Assembly: GCA_021813325.1 (NCBI GenBank)
Contig: JAKALA010000005.1
Coordinates: 78,298 to 142,297 of the forward strand
Direction of reading: 5' to 3'
Length of the DNA stretch: 64,000 nucleotides
Source: a bacterium
GTDB lineage: Bacteria > Verrucomicrobiota > Verrucomicrobiia > Limisphaerales > UBA11358
In this document: positions 43,382 to 53,460 of the stretch, in pieces
Position numbering within the stretch: the stretch's first letter is position 1
How the letters are laid out: the number at the start of each line of letters is the position of its first letter
The notes under the pieces: model-generated
Databases searched by the model: none
Told to the model about the DNA's origin: nothing
The model's input: the letters and a program-made list of their open reading frames with translations, nothing else
Made by a program: the position numbers and the translations under genes

Positions 43382-45153
43382 GTGTGGTTGGGTTTGCCAG
43401 TGCGAACAAACGCTTTGATGGTGGCCAGTTCACGTCCGCTGGACACGCCGTGCGGACGAATGGTGTAAGCGCCCACCGCAGCAGGGATGATGAACGTTTC
43501 CGCGTAATGGACCACGAACGGTGCAAACGCACCATCCGGACTCTCGACGATGGCTTCCTCGCCCTCGATCAGATTTAGCACATTCACACCGCCGTGGGTA
43601 TGGTGGTGGACAGGCTGGGTGAACCAGTGTCGCCGCGTCTCAATAAATTCGCTCGCGTGCAACCCGGTCCGCTCCTCGCGCCAGCCGTCCCCGTGGCCAA
43701 GCGGTTCGACGCGGTTAACGAGGTTTCGTGCCACCCAATCGGTCGATCGATTCCATTGGATATTGGCCAGGCCGTGTTGGAGGTGGATCGGTCGCGGCTT
43801 GCCGTCGAGTCCCAACCGTCCCCAATCCCACATTTTAAACGTGAAAATATAGGGCGTGGCGCTGATTTCCAGCACCATGGATTGGCCTCCGCTGCAATGC
43901 ACCGTGCCGGCGGGAATGAGAAAATGGTCGTGCTTCTTGGCCGGGATCTTATTCGCGTATTGCTCCGCGGGAAAAGGGGTCCCTCCGGCTTGCGCCGCCC
44001 GCAAATCGCTTGCCATCGCCGCCGGGTCCACCGACTCGCGCAGACCGAGATAGACGTTCGCATCCGGTCCGGCGTCCAACAGGTAATAACTTTCGTCCTG
44101 TGTGTAGGCCATCCCGAAATGGCGCCGGATATATTCGGTCAGCGGATGGACTTGAAATGACAAATTGCCGCCGCCCATCGTATCGAGAAAATCAAACCGG
44201 ATCGGGAATTCATCACCAAAACGCGCATGAACGACGTCCCCGAGCAGCGCCTGCGGCTCGGCAAAAACCAGATCAATCGCGGGGATTTCAAAACGCGAGT
44301 CGCCGAATCCCAACCGCAAACTGTTTTCCTCCGGCACACAGTCAAAACACCAGCCGAAATTGGGTGAACTACGGTCCAGGTCGCAAACCTTTTTCATCCA
44401 CTGGCCACCCCAGGGGGCGGGATCAAAAAATGGCGCCACGCGGAATGGCCGGGTGGCGGCGTGACGCAATCCCCGGCGCACCGCCGCGCCGTCGGCCAGC
44501 TTGGGTTCGCGCGGATTATTGGTGTCGAGGACAAAATCCCAGCGGGCCATGAGCGGACGCTTCCAGCGGTCGCAGACGCGCCAATCCACGAAAAAGGCCC
44601 GCTTGTATTGGAGGCTCGCCGCCAGGGTGCGGTTTTCCACGCCCAGATTGCTAATTTCGTCGCGGCGAAAGCGTCCTTGCGCCTCCCACCGTGCGAGATC
44701 GGCATAGACCAAAAGATCACCGCCCGCAATCAGGGACGCCCCACAGCCGATGACCAGCACCAGGCCGTCCGCCACTTGTTCGATGCGTTGGCGCAACTGG
44801 CGCACTTTTTCATCCGCAAAAAATTGCGGCAAATTCAAATTCGACAGCAAACCGAACACCGGATCGTCGCCGCCCAGAAACGGTGCGACGAGGGAATCAA
44901 TCTGTGCCGCCGACAGCATCGCAGCCGCGGCGTGCAACGTGAGCGCGGGCTTTAGCCGGCCTGGTAATTCTCGGAGCAGTTCCGCTTCGAACACGCCGGT
45001 GTAGCATTCGACCGCGAGGATCGTTTTGGGCTTGGCGATGCTGGCGGCGGCTTGGCGCAGCCGTTCGCTGATGGCATCCCAGCCCGTGACGCAGGCGCGA
45101 TCCTCGCCGGGGACAGGCACGAAAGGAAATTTGTCGTAGTTGGAGGTTTTCAC
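43378..45153 (-). CDS. Class I mannose-6-phosphate isomerase with N-terminal kinase-like domain
   Basis: I start at the GTG at 45153, which has AGGA upstream and overlaps the ROK stop. The 591-residue protein has an N-terminal part (about 25-250) resembling a P-loop-lacking uridine-kinase-like fold (LVLVIGCGASLIAGGDLLVY). The C-terminal cupin isomerase follows: GGGNLSFQVHPLTEYIRRHF, then AYTQDESYYLLDAG and HDHFLIPAGTVHCSG, with zinc-binding His and Glu residues. A last cupin-like segment (HTHGGVNVLNLIEGEE) closes the protein. It interconverts mannose-6-phosphate and fructose-6-phosphate. Confidence 0.85.
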   Translation of the reverse strand: MKTSNYDKFPFVPVPGEDRACVTGWDAISERLRQAAASIAKPKTILAVECYTGVFEAELLRELPGRLKPALTLHAAAAMLSAAQIDSLVAPFLGGDDPVFGLLSNLNLPQFFADEKVRQLRQRIEQVADGLVLVIGCGASLIAGGDLLVYADLARWEAQGRFRRDEISNLGVENRTLAASLQYKRAFFVDWRVCDRWKRPLMARWDFVLDTNNPREPKLADGAAVRRGLRHAATRPFRVAPFFDPAPWGGQWMKKVCDLDRSSPNFGWCFDCVPEENSLRLGFGDSRFEIPAIDLVFAEPQALLGDVVHARFGDEFPIRFDFLDTMGGGNLSFQVHPLTEYIRRHFGMAYTQDESYYLLDAGPDANVYLGLRESVDPAAMASDLRAAQAGGTPFPAEQYANKIPAKKHDHFLIPAGTVHCSGGQSMVLEISATPYIFTFKMWDWGRLGLDGKPRPIHLQHGLANIQWNRSTDWVARNLVNRVEPLGHGDGWREERTGLHASEFIETRRHWFTQPVHHHTHGGVNVLNLIEGEEAIVESPDGAFAPFVVHYAETFIIPAAVGAYTIRPHGVSSGRELATIKAFVRTGKPNHT

Positions 45154-46103
45154 TTTTGATCCTGAAACCAACTGGCGCAGCCGAACAATCCAGCATAGTT
45201 GCCCAGTTTTGCGGGTTTGATTTTCACCTGGCCCCACGGGGTCCAGGCCCGTTTTGAAACGTGGCGGCGCAGGGCTGGTAAAATGAGCCGGGCACTACCC
45301 ATGATGCCGCCGCCGATGAGGGCTATTCCCGGATCATAAGCGTGAATTAAATTGACCAGCGTAACCGACCAGACGTGGAGCGAGTGGTCGCGAATAGAGA
45401 TCGCAAATCTATCTCCTCGCGCCGCTGTCCGAAAAACTGCGGCATAGTCCAGCACCGGCTCCTTCGCGAGTTGGCTGTTACGGAAGCCCGGTGCGTCTTT
45501 TGCGCGGGCTGCCAGCGCCCAGGTCGAAGCTTCGGCTTCGGCACAGCCGAAATTGCCGCAGCGACAAGGCCGACCATCCAGACTGACGGTCAGATGACCG
45601 CCAAGGCAACCGGCCTGTCCATGCTGACCGCGCAACGGTGTTCCTTCCAGAATTGCCGCCGTGCCGATGCCGGTGCCGAGCGTCATCATCACGACATTGC
45701 GACAGCCTTGGGCCGCGCCGAAATGCCATTCACCCGCCAACGCCGCGTTGGCGTCATTGCCGATGCGGGTGGGCAGACGCAGAAGTTTCTTGATGAGCGC
45801 GGGCACATCGAGAGTTTTTGCGTCATCAAATTTTCCGGCAGGCGAGGACAAAATCTTTTCAGAGTGCGGATCGATGATTCCTGGAAACGCGAGACCAAAA
45901 CCGCCGAGTTGGCTGCGGGCGACCTTGGCCTGATGGCATAGTCCGGGAATTTCTTTCGCGATCCGCTGGAGGGCGTCCGCCAACCCGCCTTTGGGTTCGG
46001 CCCCCATTTCAGTTTGTGCCAGCAATTGCGCGCCCAGCACAACACCAAGCTTGAGGCGCGTTCCGCCCAGGTCGCAGACCACGATGGGTTTTGGAGTTGT
46101 CAT
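45150..46103 (-). CDS. ROK family sugar kinase
   Basis: The 317-residue protein has the ATP motif CDLGGTRLKLGVV, the sugar and catalytic motif RIGNDANAALAGEW, GTGIGTAAI, and the ROK zinc-type segment (GHLTVSLDGRPCRCGNFGCA). No HTH is present, so it is an enzyme rather than a regulator. In this operon it most likely phosphorylates mannose to mannose-6-phosphate for the adjacent isomerase; glucose is also possible. It lies 22 bases after the HupE-like gene. Confidence 0.9.
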   Translation of the reverse strand: MTTPKPIVVCDLGGTRLKLGVVLGAQLLAQTEMGAEPKGGLADALQRIAKEIPGLCHQAKVARSQLGGFGLAFPGIIDPHSEKILSSPAGKFDDAKTLDVPALIKKLLRLPTRIGNDANAALAGEWHFGAAQGCRNVVMMTLGTGIGTAAILEGTPLRGQHGQAGCLGGHLTVSLDGRPCRCGNFGCAEAEASTWALAARAKDAPGFRNSQLAKEPVLDYAAVFRTAARGDRFAISIRDHSLHVWSVTLVNLIHAYDPGIALIGGGIMGSARLILPALRRHVSKRAWTPWGQVKIKPAKLGNYAGLFGCASWFQDQK

Positions 46104-46125
46104 GGTGTTTGGGCGTGAATCGTAA

Positions 46126-47316
46126 TCAGTGGAGGACCACTTCGATGCGTTGAACGGTCCAATAGATCCCGGTCACCGCGATCAGCGCGGAAGCAGGCAC
46201 GATGATGGCCGGCCGATACCAGCGGCGTTCCCGCCACCAGCCCACGCAGAGGAAGGCCGCCAGGATGACTGTGAACTGGCCCAGCTCCACGCCCGAATTG
46301 AACGCCAGCAGCGCGGGCAGAAATTGCGGGCGCGGCAAACCGAGCGATAGCAGCACACTGGAAAAGCCCAAGCCGTGGACCAAGCCAAAGCCAAACACCA
46401 CGAACGGTCGCCAAGGCTGGAGCTTCGGGGTGCAGATATTTTCCACCGCGACAAATGCAATCGACAGCGCGATGAGCGGCTCCACCACGCTGGAAGGCAG
46501 CCGGATCACGCCATACAGCGCCAGCCCCAGCGTGATGGAATGCGCCAGCGTAAACGCGGTCACCTGCCAGAGCAGCGGTTTCAACCGGCAACTTAACAAA
46601 AATAAACCCAACACAAATAGAATGTGGTCCAGCCCTTCGGGCAGGATGTGTTTGAATCCCAACCTCAAGTATTGCCCCACCACCGGCCACAGGCTAACAG
46701 CGGCTGGCAGACCATGCGCGACCTTCGTTTGGCCTGGCAGTAGAAGCGGAATGGGGGCGACCGATCCATCGGAATTCACCGCGAAAGCCGCCGGCGCCTG
46801 CCCGGGCAAATTGATGCTCCCGAGAACGTCGCCGAGTTCCGGCGGAAACTGAAACGCCACCGTGTCGCTTCCCGGCGGCAGGTGGCCTTCGATCGCCATC
46901 ATCAGCATCGCCGGCAATCGAGGCGTTGGCGGTGATTCGCGATAACGCACCATGTCGGCCACCGTGGGGAAAATGACCGTGTCGATGGTGCCCGGTCCAT
47001 GATCAGTAGCCACCGTAAACTTTTTTTCAAAACGCGCCTGCGCGGAGGCCAGCCCTGTGGCCAGATCATTGGTGGAACCGTCCAGCCAGCCGTTTAACAC
47101 CGTGTCATCGGCCTGACGGGGAGTGACGCCAAAAATAAACGGCGGCACGTCGAACGTGAGATTCAGCGAGAAATGTCCGTTGGTTTCCACGGTGACGTTG
47201 GCCAGCGCCACCTGCGGCAAATGACCGGACGCGAGCGGGGGCAGGCAAAGCCCGGAGAGCAGTGCCAGCCACAACCGTCCGCAAACTCCGAGGCGAAATA
47301 GGCGACCGTTCCTCAC
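46126..47316 (-). CDS. HupE/UreJ-like membrane protein
   Basis: The 396-residue protein has a signal peptide (about 1-31), an exported N-terminal domain of about 180 residues and about seven C-terminal membrane segments. Typical motifs are GFKHILPEGLDHILFVLGLF, FTLAHSITLGLAL and FGLVHGLGFSSVL, with conserved His and Asp residues as in HupE/UreJ metal permeases. Its presence in a mannoside operon is unusual; a metal such as Zn or Co for the GH38 enzyme is one speculative link. It overlaps the alpha-mannosidase stop by 4 bases. Confidence 0.85.
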   Translation of the reverse strand: MRNGRLFRLGVCGRLWLALLSGLCLPPLASGHLPQVALANVTVETNGHFSLNLTFDVPPFIFGVTPRQADDTVLNGWLDGSTNDLATGLASAQARFEKKFTVATDHGPGTIDTVIFPTVADMVRYRESPPTPRLPAMLMMAIEGHLPPGSDTVAFQFPPELGDVLGSINLPGQAPAAFAVNSDGSVAPIPLLLPGQTKVAHGLPAAVSLWPVVGQYLRLGFKHILPEGLDHILFVLGLFLLSCRLKPLLWQVTAFTLAHSITLGLALYGVIRLPSSVVEPLIALSIAFVAVENICTPKLQPWRPFVVFGFGLVHGLGFSSVLLSLGLPRPQFLPALLAFNSGVELGQFTVILAAFLCVGWWRERRWYRPAIIVPASALIAVTGIYWTVQRIEVVLH

Positions 47317-50300
47317 GGCTCAACGCGCAGGGTTACCAAGTCCAGGCCGGCCACCGGAATTTCGGCCGGCGCCGCCGCTCCCGGTTCCTCGCGACCATTG
47401 GAAAGCCAAACCTGCCGCACCGGCGGATGCCATTTCAACTGGGCCATCACTGGCTGACTCGTGGGATTGTATAAACGCAGGATGAGCGCCTGGCCGTCGT
47501 CACTCGGTTTAAAGGCCGTGGCAATGACCGTGGGCGGATCAATGGTCAAGCGGGAGGCGAGAGGCGGCTCGTTGGAGGCCGGGCGCACAATTAACGGCTC
47601 GGTGCTGTTCACGCCGAAACGGGTAGCCGCCACCGGATCATAAGCCCCATGGGGCTGAATTGCGTAACGAAACCAGACTGGGCCTGCCTGGTCCGCCCGG
47701 TAATTGGTGTGCCAGTGGTTGTTCATCACCCATGAATAGATTTGGGCGGAGGGGCGGATGTGCTTGAGATAAGCGTTGGGATCGGGCTGGCTGCGGGGAA
47801 GATTGGCCGTCAGTCCGCCCAACTCCAGCAGGGGGGCGTCGGCGGTGGACCAGGTGACGCCGCGATCGGGACTGGAAATATCCACCCAGCGTTCGACGCA
47901 GAACCAGTTTTTACAGGCGCCGGGAAGCTGATCAATTTCCGGCTGTCCGATGGCCCCGGGACTGTTGATGTGAACCACCGGATTCGGCACATTAAAATCG
48001 AAACCCAAATGCACGCCTTCGACGGAGCGCACGGCCGTTTTATCAATCAGATCGCTGATTTCCACCCGGTCAATCCCGTCGATCAAGCGCACTTCGCGGG
48101 TCAGGTGATGGCAGCCGGGCGCATCGGATTCGGCGACAAGCGAAACCACCAGCGGGCCGGCTTCCTTGACTGAAATGGTGGCGGGACCGCTGGGCTGGGC
48201 ATTCGCCGGATCGGCCCCGGGCAAATAGACGTAGTTATTAAGTTTTCCCGCGGCAAACTCCGTGTTCGCGTCACCGGCTCGCAGGCTCACGATGTCGCCG
48301 GTCTTTTCGTCCAGCGTCAACGCCAGCTCCGGTGTGCTCAAGGTGTTTCCTTTGACTGTGGCGTGGCCGCTGGCCAAGGGGGGACCCGGCTTGATCGTGA
48401 AGCGCTTGGCCCCAAATGGCGGCACGGCCTGCGCCAAAAACGCGAGTTCACCGCTGGCCAGTCGCTGGGAAGGCACGGCTTTCCCGTTTTCATCCTGAAC
48501 GGCATCGCCAACGGTTTCCTTGGGCAGGGTCACCAGATCCGTGCGCGGCCAGGAGGTGGTGTTGAATACATCCACGGATGCAGCCACCGCCGCCGGATTG
48601 GCTCCCAGAGCCTGATCCATCAAGGTGCGCGATTCGGCGGAGGCGTCCAGCGCATAAGCCTGTTTGTATTTCCATTGTTGCTTGACGAAGGGCAGGTCCG
48701 GCTGACTGACGCTGTTGTAAGCCCCCCAGGTGTGCTCGCTGTAAAGCGCAGTTTTCCGCCAGGCGGAATCAAAATCATCCACGGGGAATTTGCCCGGATT
48801 ACGGAGCGCCCAGATCGTCTCGGCTTGCACAAGCCGGTCGGCGGTGTGACGGTTGATTCCGGTTTCGCTGGCAGATGAACCGGCCCCATCCTCCCAATAC
48901 GGGGTCATGTCTCCGCGCAACACCGGCAACTGGTCGTGATAGCGATTTTCAAAGGCGTGGAGCGCTTCGCTCGTGGTGGCGATGATCAGTTTGGGATAGG
49001 CATACTTGGCATTCCAGTCGCGCACGGTAGGCATCACGGCTTCATCCGGCGGGCCGTTGTCGCCTCGTGTCCAGCGGAGTTGCACCAGATCGTAGGCATA
49101 GTGATCGTCCTCCAAGTTCGCCAACAGTGGCAGCAAACTTTTCAAGAGCGGGGCGCCGCTATGACCAATGGCATAGCCGCCTTGCGCGCCCCAATACAGC
49201 GCCTGCTCGCGGCCCGACGGCGATTCCCAGTAAAACGGGTGATTCTCATACTTGACCCGGACATAGCCGATGCGGTCACCGGGATTTGGCCCGTCGGAAA
49301 TATACTTTACGTCATGCTGCGCCAAGGCCGCCACAATGCCCCACGTGAGCCCCGGCACATCGCTGATCATCATGGAGTCCACCTTCGTGCCACAGCGCCG
49401 GCCCAAATCGGTGGCCAGGCTGATCTGGCGCATCATTTCCTCCGAACGGCTCAGGCCAGTGAGCAGATTCGCATACATCGCATCCACGCCGATGTAGCCG
49501 TCGCGGACGTCCTGCTCGAACTCGCGTTTCTGCTCCGGCGTGGCCACCCGATAAAACTGGTCGGCCGTCCACATTACTTCCAAGTTCCATTTGAAGCGCG
49601 ATCCCGCGGGGTAGTTTTTTGTCTGGCGGATCAAGTCGAGCGCGTGGATCACATTATTCGCCTGTTTTTTTTCAATGTTCGGCTGGAGGTCGGTGTAGCC
49701 AATATCCGTGTGCGAGTGCATCAAAATGTAAACTTCCCAGTGTCGCACCGGCTTGAGCGTGATTTTCTGCGCGGCTAAAACTTGGGGGCCGGCCACGATG
49801 GCCAAGATCGCCTCGGTGGTCTGTTTTACCTCGGGCACCTGTATTTCGACGGTTTTCGTGCCGTTGGTAATCCGGGTCCGACCGGCTTCGGTGCCGTTGA
49901 TTTGCAGAGAAACGTCCTGAGCCGGTCCGTAACTTAAAATGGAAGCCGTCACGGGCTCCCAGAATTTCCTTTCCCGCTCGGCCAGCGCTGGGATGGGCGT
50001 GACGGAACGCAGGGTGATAAAGTTTTCGACCGGGGCCAGTTCGGTGCCCGCAGGCGCGTCCAGCGCGAGGGCGTCATAGAGAAACCAGCTTCCCTCAATG
50101 CTGCTGATGCTGATGAGATTATGGCCCACCTTCAGCAGATCGGCGGGAAACTCGATTTCAAAATGGCAGGGCCGGCCCTTGGCGGGGTCGCCCAGCAATG
50201 AGTCATCCCCCGCGCCCGCAGGCAATTGGCGCTCGAATTTCCGGCCATTGATTTCAATGTTCAGCTTCGGCGGACCCAAGCGGTGTGTGTCAACCAAATC

Positions 50301-50654
50301 GAAAATCAGCTTGCAGGGAGCGGCGGTCGCGACCTGTTTGAGTCCGAACACGATCACGAAGTCATGAGGGCGCCCGCCTGCCCAGGCGTCGGACGGCCCC
50401 GGTTGCACATAGGGCCAGTCCTGTTTGGCATCGGATTTTCCCACGATGAACACCGGGTCTTCCGAGAATTGAGCATACCCGGCGGGTGCCAGGGCAAACT
50501 CGGCATCGTTCTGGTCGGCCCCGCCGATCTCCCACAAATATTTCCCGCGGGATTCCGCACCCGCCGCCGTGGAGACCAGCAGCAGCGTGAAAATCGCGGT
50601 GAACAGGCTTGGTTTGACGGCAAGGCTGGCGAGGAGGGGGAAGCGGGAAATCAT
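47313..50654 (-). CDS. Secreted GH38 alpha-mannosidase
   Basis: The 1113-residue protein has a signal peptide (about 1-33), an N-terminal sugar-binding-like region (about 40-295), the GH38 catalytic domain, and C-terminal beta domains. The metal-binding motif is HSHTDIGYTD (Asp317), and the likely nucleophile is Asp432 in MISDVPGLTW, 115 residues later, similar to the spacing in known GH38 enzymes. It would release mannose from alpha-mannosides in the periplasm. It is the first structural gene of the operon, with a GntR gene upstream. Confidence 0.92.
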   Translation of the reverse strand: MISRFPLLASLAVKPSLFTAIFTLLLVSTAAGAESRGKYLWEIGGADQNDAEFALAPAGYAQFSEDPVFIVGKSDAKQDWPYVQPGPSDAWAGGRPHDFVIVFGLKQVATAAPCKLIFDLVDTHRLGPPKLNIEINGRKFERQLPAGAGDDSLLGDPAKGRPCHFEIEFPADLLKVGHNLISISSIEGSWFLYDALALDAPAGTELAPVENFITLRSVTPIPALAERERKFWEPVTASILSYGPAQDVSLQINGTEAGRTRITNGTKTVEIQVPEVKQTTEAILAIVAGPQVLAAQKITLKPVRHWEVYILMHSHTDIGYTDLQPNIEKKQANNVIHALDLIRQTKNYPAGSRFKWNLEVMWTADQFYRVATPEQKREFEQDVRDGYIGVDAMYANLLTGLSRSEEMMRQISLATDLGRRCGTKVDSMMISDVPGLTWGIVAALAQHDVKYISDGPNPGDRIGYVRVKYENHPFYWESPSGREQALYWGAQGGYAIGHSGAPLLKSLLPLLANLEDDHYAYDLVQLRWTRGDNGPPDEAVMPTVRDWNAKYAYPKLIIATTSEALHAFENRYHDQLPVLRGDMTPYWEDGAGSSASETGINRHTADRLVQAETIWALRNPGKFPVDDFDSAWRKTALYSEHTWGAYNSVSQPDLPFVKQQWKYKQAYALDASAESRTLMDQALGANPAAVAASVDVFNTTSWPRTDLVTLPKETVGDAVQDENGKAVPSQRLASGELAFLAQAVPPFGAKRFTIKPGPPLASGHATVKGNTLSTPELALTLDEKTGDIVSLRAGDANTEFAAGKLNNYVYLPGADPANAQPSGPATISVKEAGPLVVSLVAESDAPGCHHLTREVRLIDGIDRVEISDLIDKTAVRSVEGVHLGFDFNVPNPVVHINSPGAIGQPEIDQLPGACKNWFCVERWVDISSPDRGVTWSTADAPLLELGGLTANLPRSQPDPNAYLKHIRPSAQIYSWVMNNHWHTNYRADQAGPVWFRYAIQPHGAYDPVAATRFGVNSTEPLIVRPASNEPPLASRLTIDPPTVIATAFKPSDDGQALILRLYNPTSQPVMAQLKWHPPVRQVWLSNGREEPGAAAPAEIPVAGLDLVTLRVEP

Positions 50655-50703
50655 GGGGATTGGCTAATGCTGGGCCAACTGTAGAGGCCCGGTTTTTATT
50701 TGT

Positions 50704-50721
50704 CTATACATTTATGCATAG
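50704..50721. promoter_or_regulatory. Candidate GntR operator upstream of the alpha-mannosidase gene
   Basis: CTATACAT (50704-50711), spacer TT and ATGCATAG (50714-50721) form an 8-bp inverted repeat with one mismatch. It is 50 bases upstream of the GH38 start and after the gntR stop. HutC-type GntR regulators bind AT-rich palindromes of this length. Confidence 0.5.
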
Positions 50722-50785
50722 CGGTAAAATAGCGGCGGCGCCCGGCAGGAACCTCGGCTGACGTCGTCCGTCGCAGACTGACGCG

Positions 50786-51517
50786 CTAGTCCCCCCGCTT
50801 CAAATCCAACGTCAACTCAAAGCGGGCGCTGACATACCGGACCTCGGCGTATTCAAACGGCCGGTTGCCGCTGTCGAATACCGTGTGACGACGCAGCAGC
50901 AACGGCGTGCCTTTGGGTGTCTGCAACAGATCACTTTCGAGTTTGTCCGAAATCACGGCGGAAAATTCCTCGCGGGCGTGATGCGGGCTGACGCCCGAAT
51001 GTTCCTCCAGCACTTGATAAAGCGGCGCGGAAAATTGTTCCGTCCCCTTCAGGGCGAGCCGGGGATGAAACCAGGAGATGGTCTGCAAAACGGGCTTTCG
51101 TTTCCAACCCCGGACCCGCTTCAATTGCCACAGGCGTCCGGCTTTCGGCAGTTGCAACGCCGAGGCCACCACCGGCGTTATGTCAACCATCTGGTATTGG
51201 GAATAATAATTTTCAACCGCGATTCCTTTGGCCGCCATTTCCCGGGAAAAACTTCGCCAGGCGCGGATGCCCGACTCAACGTGCTTGTTGCAGGCGCGCG
51301 TGCCAATCCCCGGCTTCCGTTCAATCAAACCCTCATGCACCAGTTTGGTTACGCCCAATCGCACGGTGCCGCGGCTGACTCCCAATTGACAAGCCAGCCT
51401 GACTTCATCTGGCAACAAGGCGCCCTTTTGATACTCGGGTTTTCGGATCAGCTCTCTCAACAAATTTTCCACCTGGATGTGGAGGGGAATGGCGTTTCCG
51501 CGTTGGATGGACAACAT
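50786..51517 (-). CDS. GntR/HutC family regulator with UTRA domain
   Basis: From the ATG at 51517 the protein has 243 residues. The winged HTH is at about 10-75 (LLPDEVRLACQLGVSRGTVR, LVHEGLIERKPGIGT). The UTRA ligand domain follows (VLQTISWFHPRLAL; YQVLEEHSGVSPHHAREEFS; PLLLRRHTVFD). UTRA domains usually bind sugars or sugar phosphates. It probably represses the mannoside operon until a mannose-derived inducer appears. Confidence 0.9.
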   Translation of the reverse strand: MLSIQRGNAIPLHIQVENLLRELIRKPEYQKGALLPDEVRLACQLGVSRGTVRLGVTKLVHEGLIERKPGIGTRACNKHVESGIRAWRSFSREMAAKGIAVENYYSQYQMVDITPVVASALQLPKAGRLWQLKRVRGWKRKPVLQTISWFHPRLALKGTEQFSAPLYQVLEEHSGVSPHHAREEFSAVISDKLESDLLQTPKGTPLLLRRHTVFDSGNRPFEYAEVRYVSARFELTLDLKRGD

Positions 51518-51803
51518 AATTGCTGGCCTGATTAAATCCAATATCCGGCCGGAAATCACAAGGAATAATTACTGGCGCGATGTCGCGGCGGTTGAACGTC
51601 ATCAAGCCGGCGGGGCGCTGACCCGCGCGCCCAATATCACTCCTTCTATCTGGCGGACGTTTTGCCCGCATGAAACACGCGCTGGCACGGTCAGTTAAAC
51701 TGGCAAGAACAGCTGAAAATTCCAACCAATTACCCCGAATAGTCTTTCGTTTTACCACCCATTCGCTAATTTCCTTTACGTGTAATTAACGCTACAGACG
51801 GTG

Positions 51804-51819
51804 TTCATCCGTGGATGAA
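51804..51819. promoter_or_regulatory. Small palindrome in the pyrG leader
   Basis: TTCATCC, spacer GT and GGATGAA form a perfect 7-bp inverted repeat 12 bases upstream of the pyrG ATG. It may affect ribosome access or bind a regulator. The remainder of the 0.3-kb gap from gntR holds nothing I recognise. Confidence 0.35.
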
Positions 51820-51831
51820 AAAAATTAGAAA

Positions 51832-53445
51832 ATGAAATTCATATTTGTAACCGGTGGTGTGGTGAGTTCGCTCGGCAAAGGTTTGACCGCAGCCGCGCTT
51901 GGCACGCTGCTTGAAAATCGCGGCCTCAAGGTCGCCCTGCAAAAATTTGATCCGTATCTCAACGTCGATCCCGGCACCATGTCGCCGTATCAACACGGCG
52001 AGGTCTATGTGCTCGACGACGGCGCGGAAACCGATCTCGACCTCGGCCATTACGAGCGATTCACCAGCACCAAGCTGTCGCGCATGAACAACCTGACCAG
52101 CGGCCAGGTTTATCAGACCGTGCTGAACAACGAACGCGAAGGCAAATATCTCGGCAAAACCGTGCAGGTCATTCCGCACGTCACCGACGAAATCAAGCGC
52201 CGCATCGAATTGCTTGCCGAGACGAGCAAGGCTGACGTTATTATCACCGAAATCGGCGGCACGACCGGCGACATCGAAGGCCTGCCGTTTGTCGAGGCCA
52301 TCCGCGAATTCGCGCTGGAAGCCGGCATTGGCAACACCTGTTTCATTCACGTTACCTACGTGCCTTTCATCAAGGCGGCGGGCGAGCTCAAGACCAAGCC
52401 CACGCAACAGTCGGTGGCCAAATTGCGTGAAATTGGCATTACTCCCAACATCATTGCTTGCCGTTGTGAGCGGCCGTTGGACAAGGATTTGCGCGAAAAA
52501 ATCTCACTGTTCTGCAACGTGCCGGTGGAAGCCGTCATTGAAGCCAAGGACGTGGATCACTCCATTTATGAAATGCCGTTGATGTTGCAACGCGAGCGTT
52601 TGGATGAACTGGTCTGCCGGCTTTTGCACCTCACCACGCCGCCCGCGAGCATGACGCACTGGCAGGAAATCATCCGCAAACTGATCGCGCCGCAACACCG
52701 CGTCCGCGTCGGCGTGGTCGGCAAATACATCGGCCTTCAGGACGCTTACAAGTCGGTTTACGAGGCCATCATTCACGGCGGCATTGCCAACGACTGCGGC
52801 GTGGAGATCGTGCAGGTGGATGCGGAGGAAATTGAAAAGTTTGGCGCGGAAAAAATGTTGAAAGGCCTGGGCGGCGTTTTGGTGCCCGGCGGTTTTGGCG
52901 GGCGCGGGATCGAGGGGAAAATTCTGGCCGCAAAGTATGCCCGCGAAAACAGAATTCCCTACTTTGGCCTTTGCCTGGGCATGCAGATTGCCACCATTGA
53001 ATATGCCCGTCACGTGTTGAAACTGGATAAGGCGCATTCCACCGAGTTTGATGAGAGTTCCCCGCATCCGGTGATAGCCCTGCTCGACGCCCAGAAGAAG
53101 GTGACCAAAAAAGGCGGCACCATGCGGCTCGGTTCCCAGCCGTGTCAATTGGCGGTTGGCTCCAAAGCCGGACAACTCTACGGTTCCTTTGTCATTCACG
53201 AACGGCATCGTCACCGCTACGAGTTCAACAACAACTACCGTGACAAATTTGAAAAGACGGGTTTTGTGTTCAGCGGCACCTCGCCGGATGGTAAGTTGGT
53301 AGAGGTGGTTGAAATCAAAGATCATCCCTTCTTTGTGGCCAGCCAGTTTCACCCGGAATTTCTGAGCAAGCCGCATCAGCCGCATCCGCTGTTCCGCGGT
53401 TTTATCGCCGCCGCGCATCAACACACGCATCAAAAGCCGATCTAA
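51832..53445 (+). CDS. pyrG: CTP synthase
   Basis: The 537-residue enzyme makes CTP from UTP, ATP and glutamine. The synthase domain has the P-loop [13 protein letters not shown] (residues 6-18), [20 protein letters not shown] and [14 protein letters not shown]. The amidotransferase domain has the nucleophile Cys381 in [10 protein letters not shown], and His507 and Glu509 in FHPEFLS. Length and motifs are normal. The gene is followed by folC after 15 bases, so they are probably co-transcribed. Confidence 0.98.
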   Translation: MKFIFVTGGVVSSLGKGLTAAALGTLLENRGLKVALQKFDPYLNVDPGTMSPYQHGEVYVLDDGAETDLDLGHYERFTSTKLSRMNNLTSGQVYQTVLNNEREGKYLGKTVQVIPHVTDEIKRRIELLAETSKADVIITEIGGTTGDIEGLPFVEAIREFALEAGIGNTCFIHVTYVPFIKAAGELKTKPTQQSVAKLREIGITPNIIACRCERPLDKDLREKISLFCNVPVEAVIEAKDVDHSIYEMPLMLQRERLDELVCRLLHLTTPPASMTHWQEIIRKLIAPQHRVRVGVVGKYIGLQDAYKSVYEAIIHGGIANDCGVEIVQVDAEEIEKFGAEKMLKGLGGVLVPGGFGGRGIEGKILAAKYARENRIPYFGLCLGMQIATIEYARHVLKLDKAHSTEFDESSPHPVIALLDAQKKVTKKGGTMRLGSQPCQLAVGSKAGQLYGSFVIHERHRHRYEFNNNYRDKFEKTGFVFSGTSPDGKLVEVVEIKDHPFFVASQFHPEFLSKPHQPHPLFRGFIAAAHQHTHQKPI

Positions 53446-53460
53446 GCGCTGCGGAGGCGT

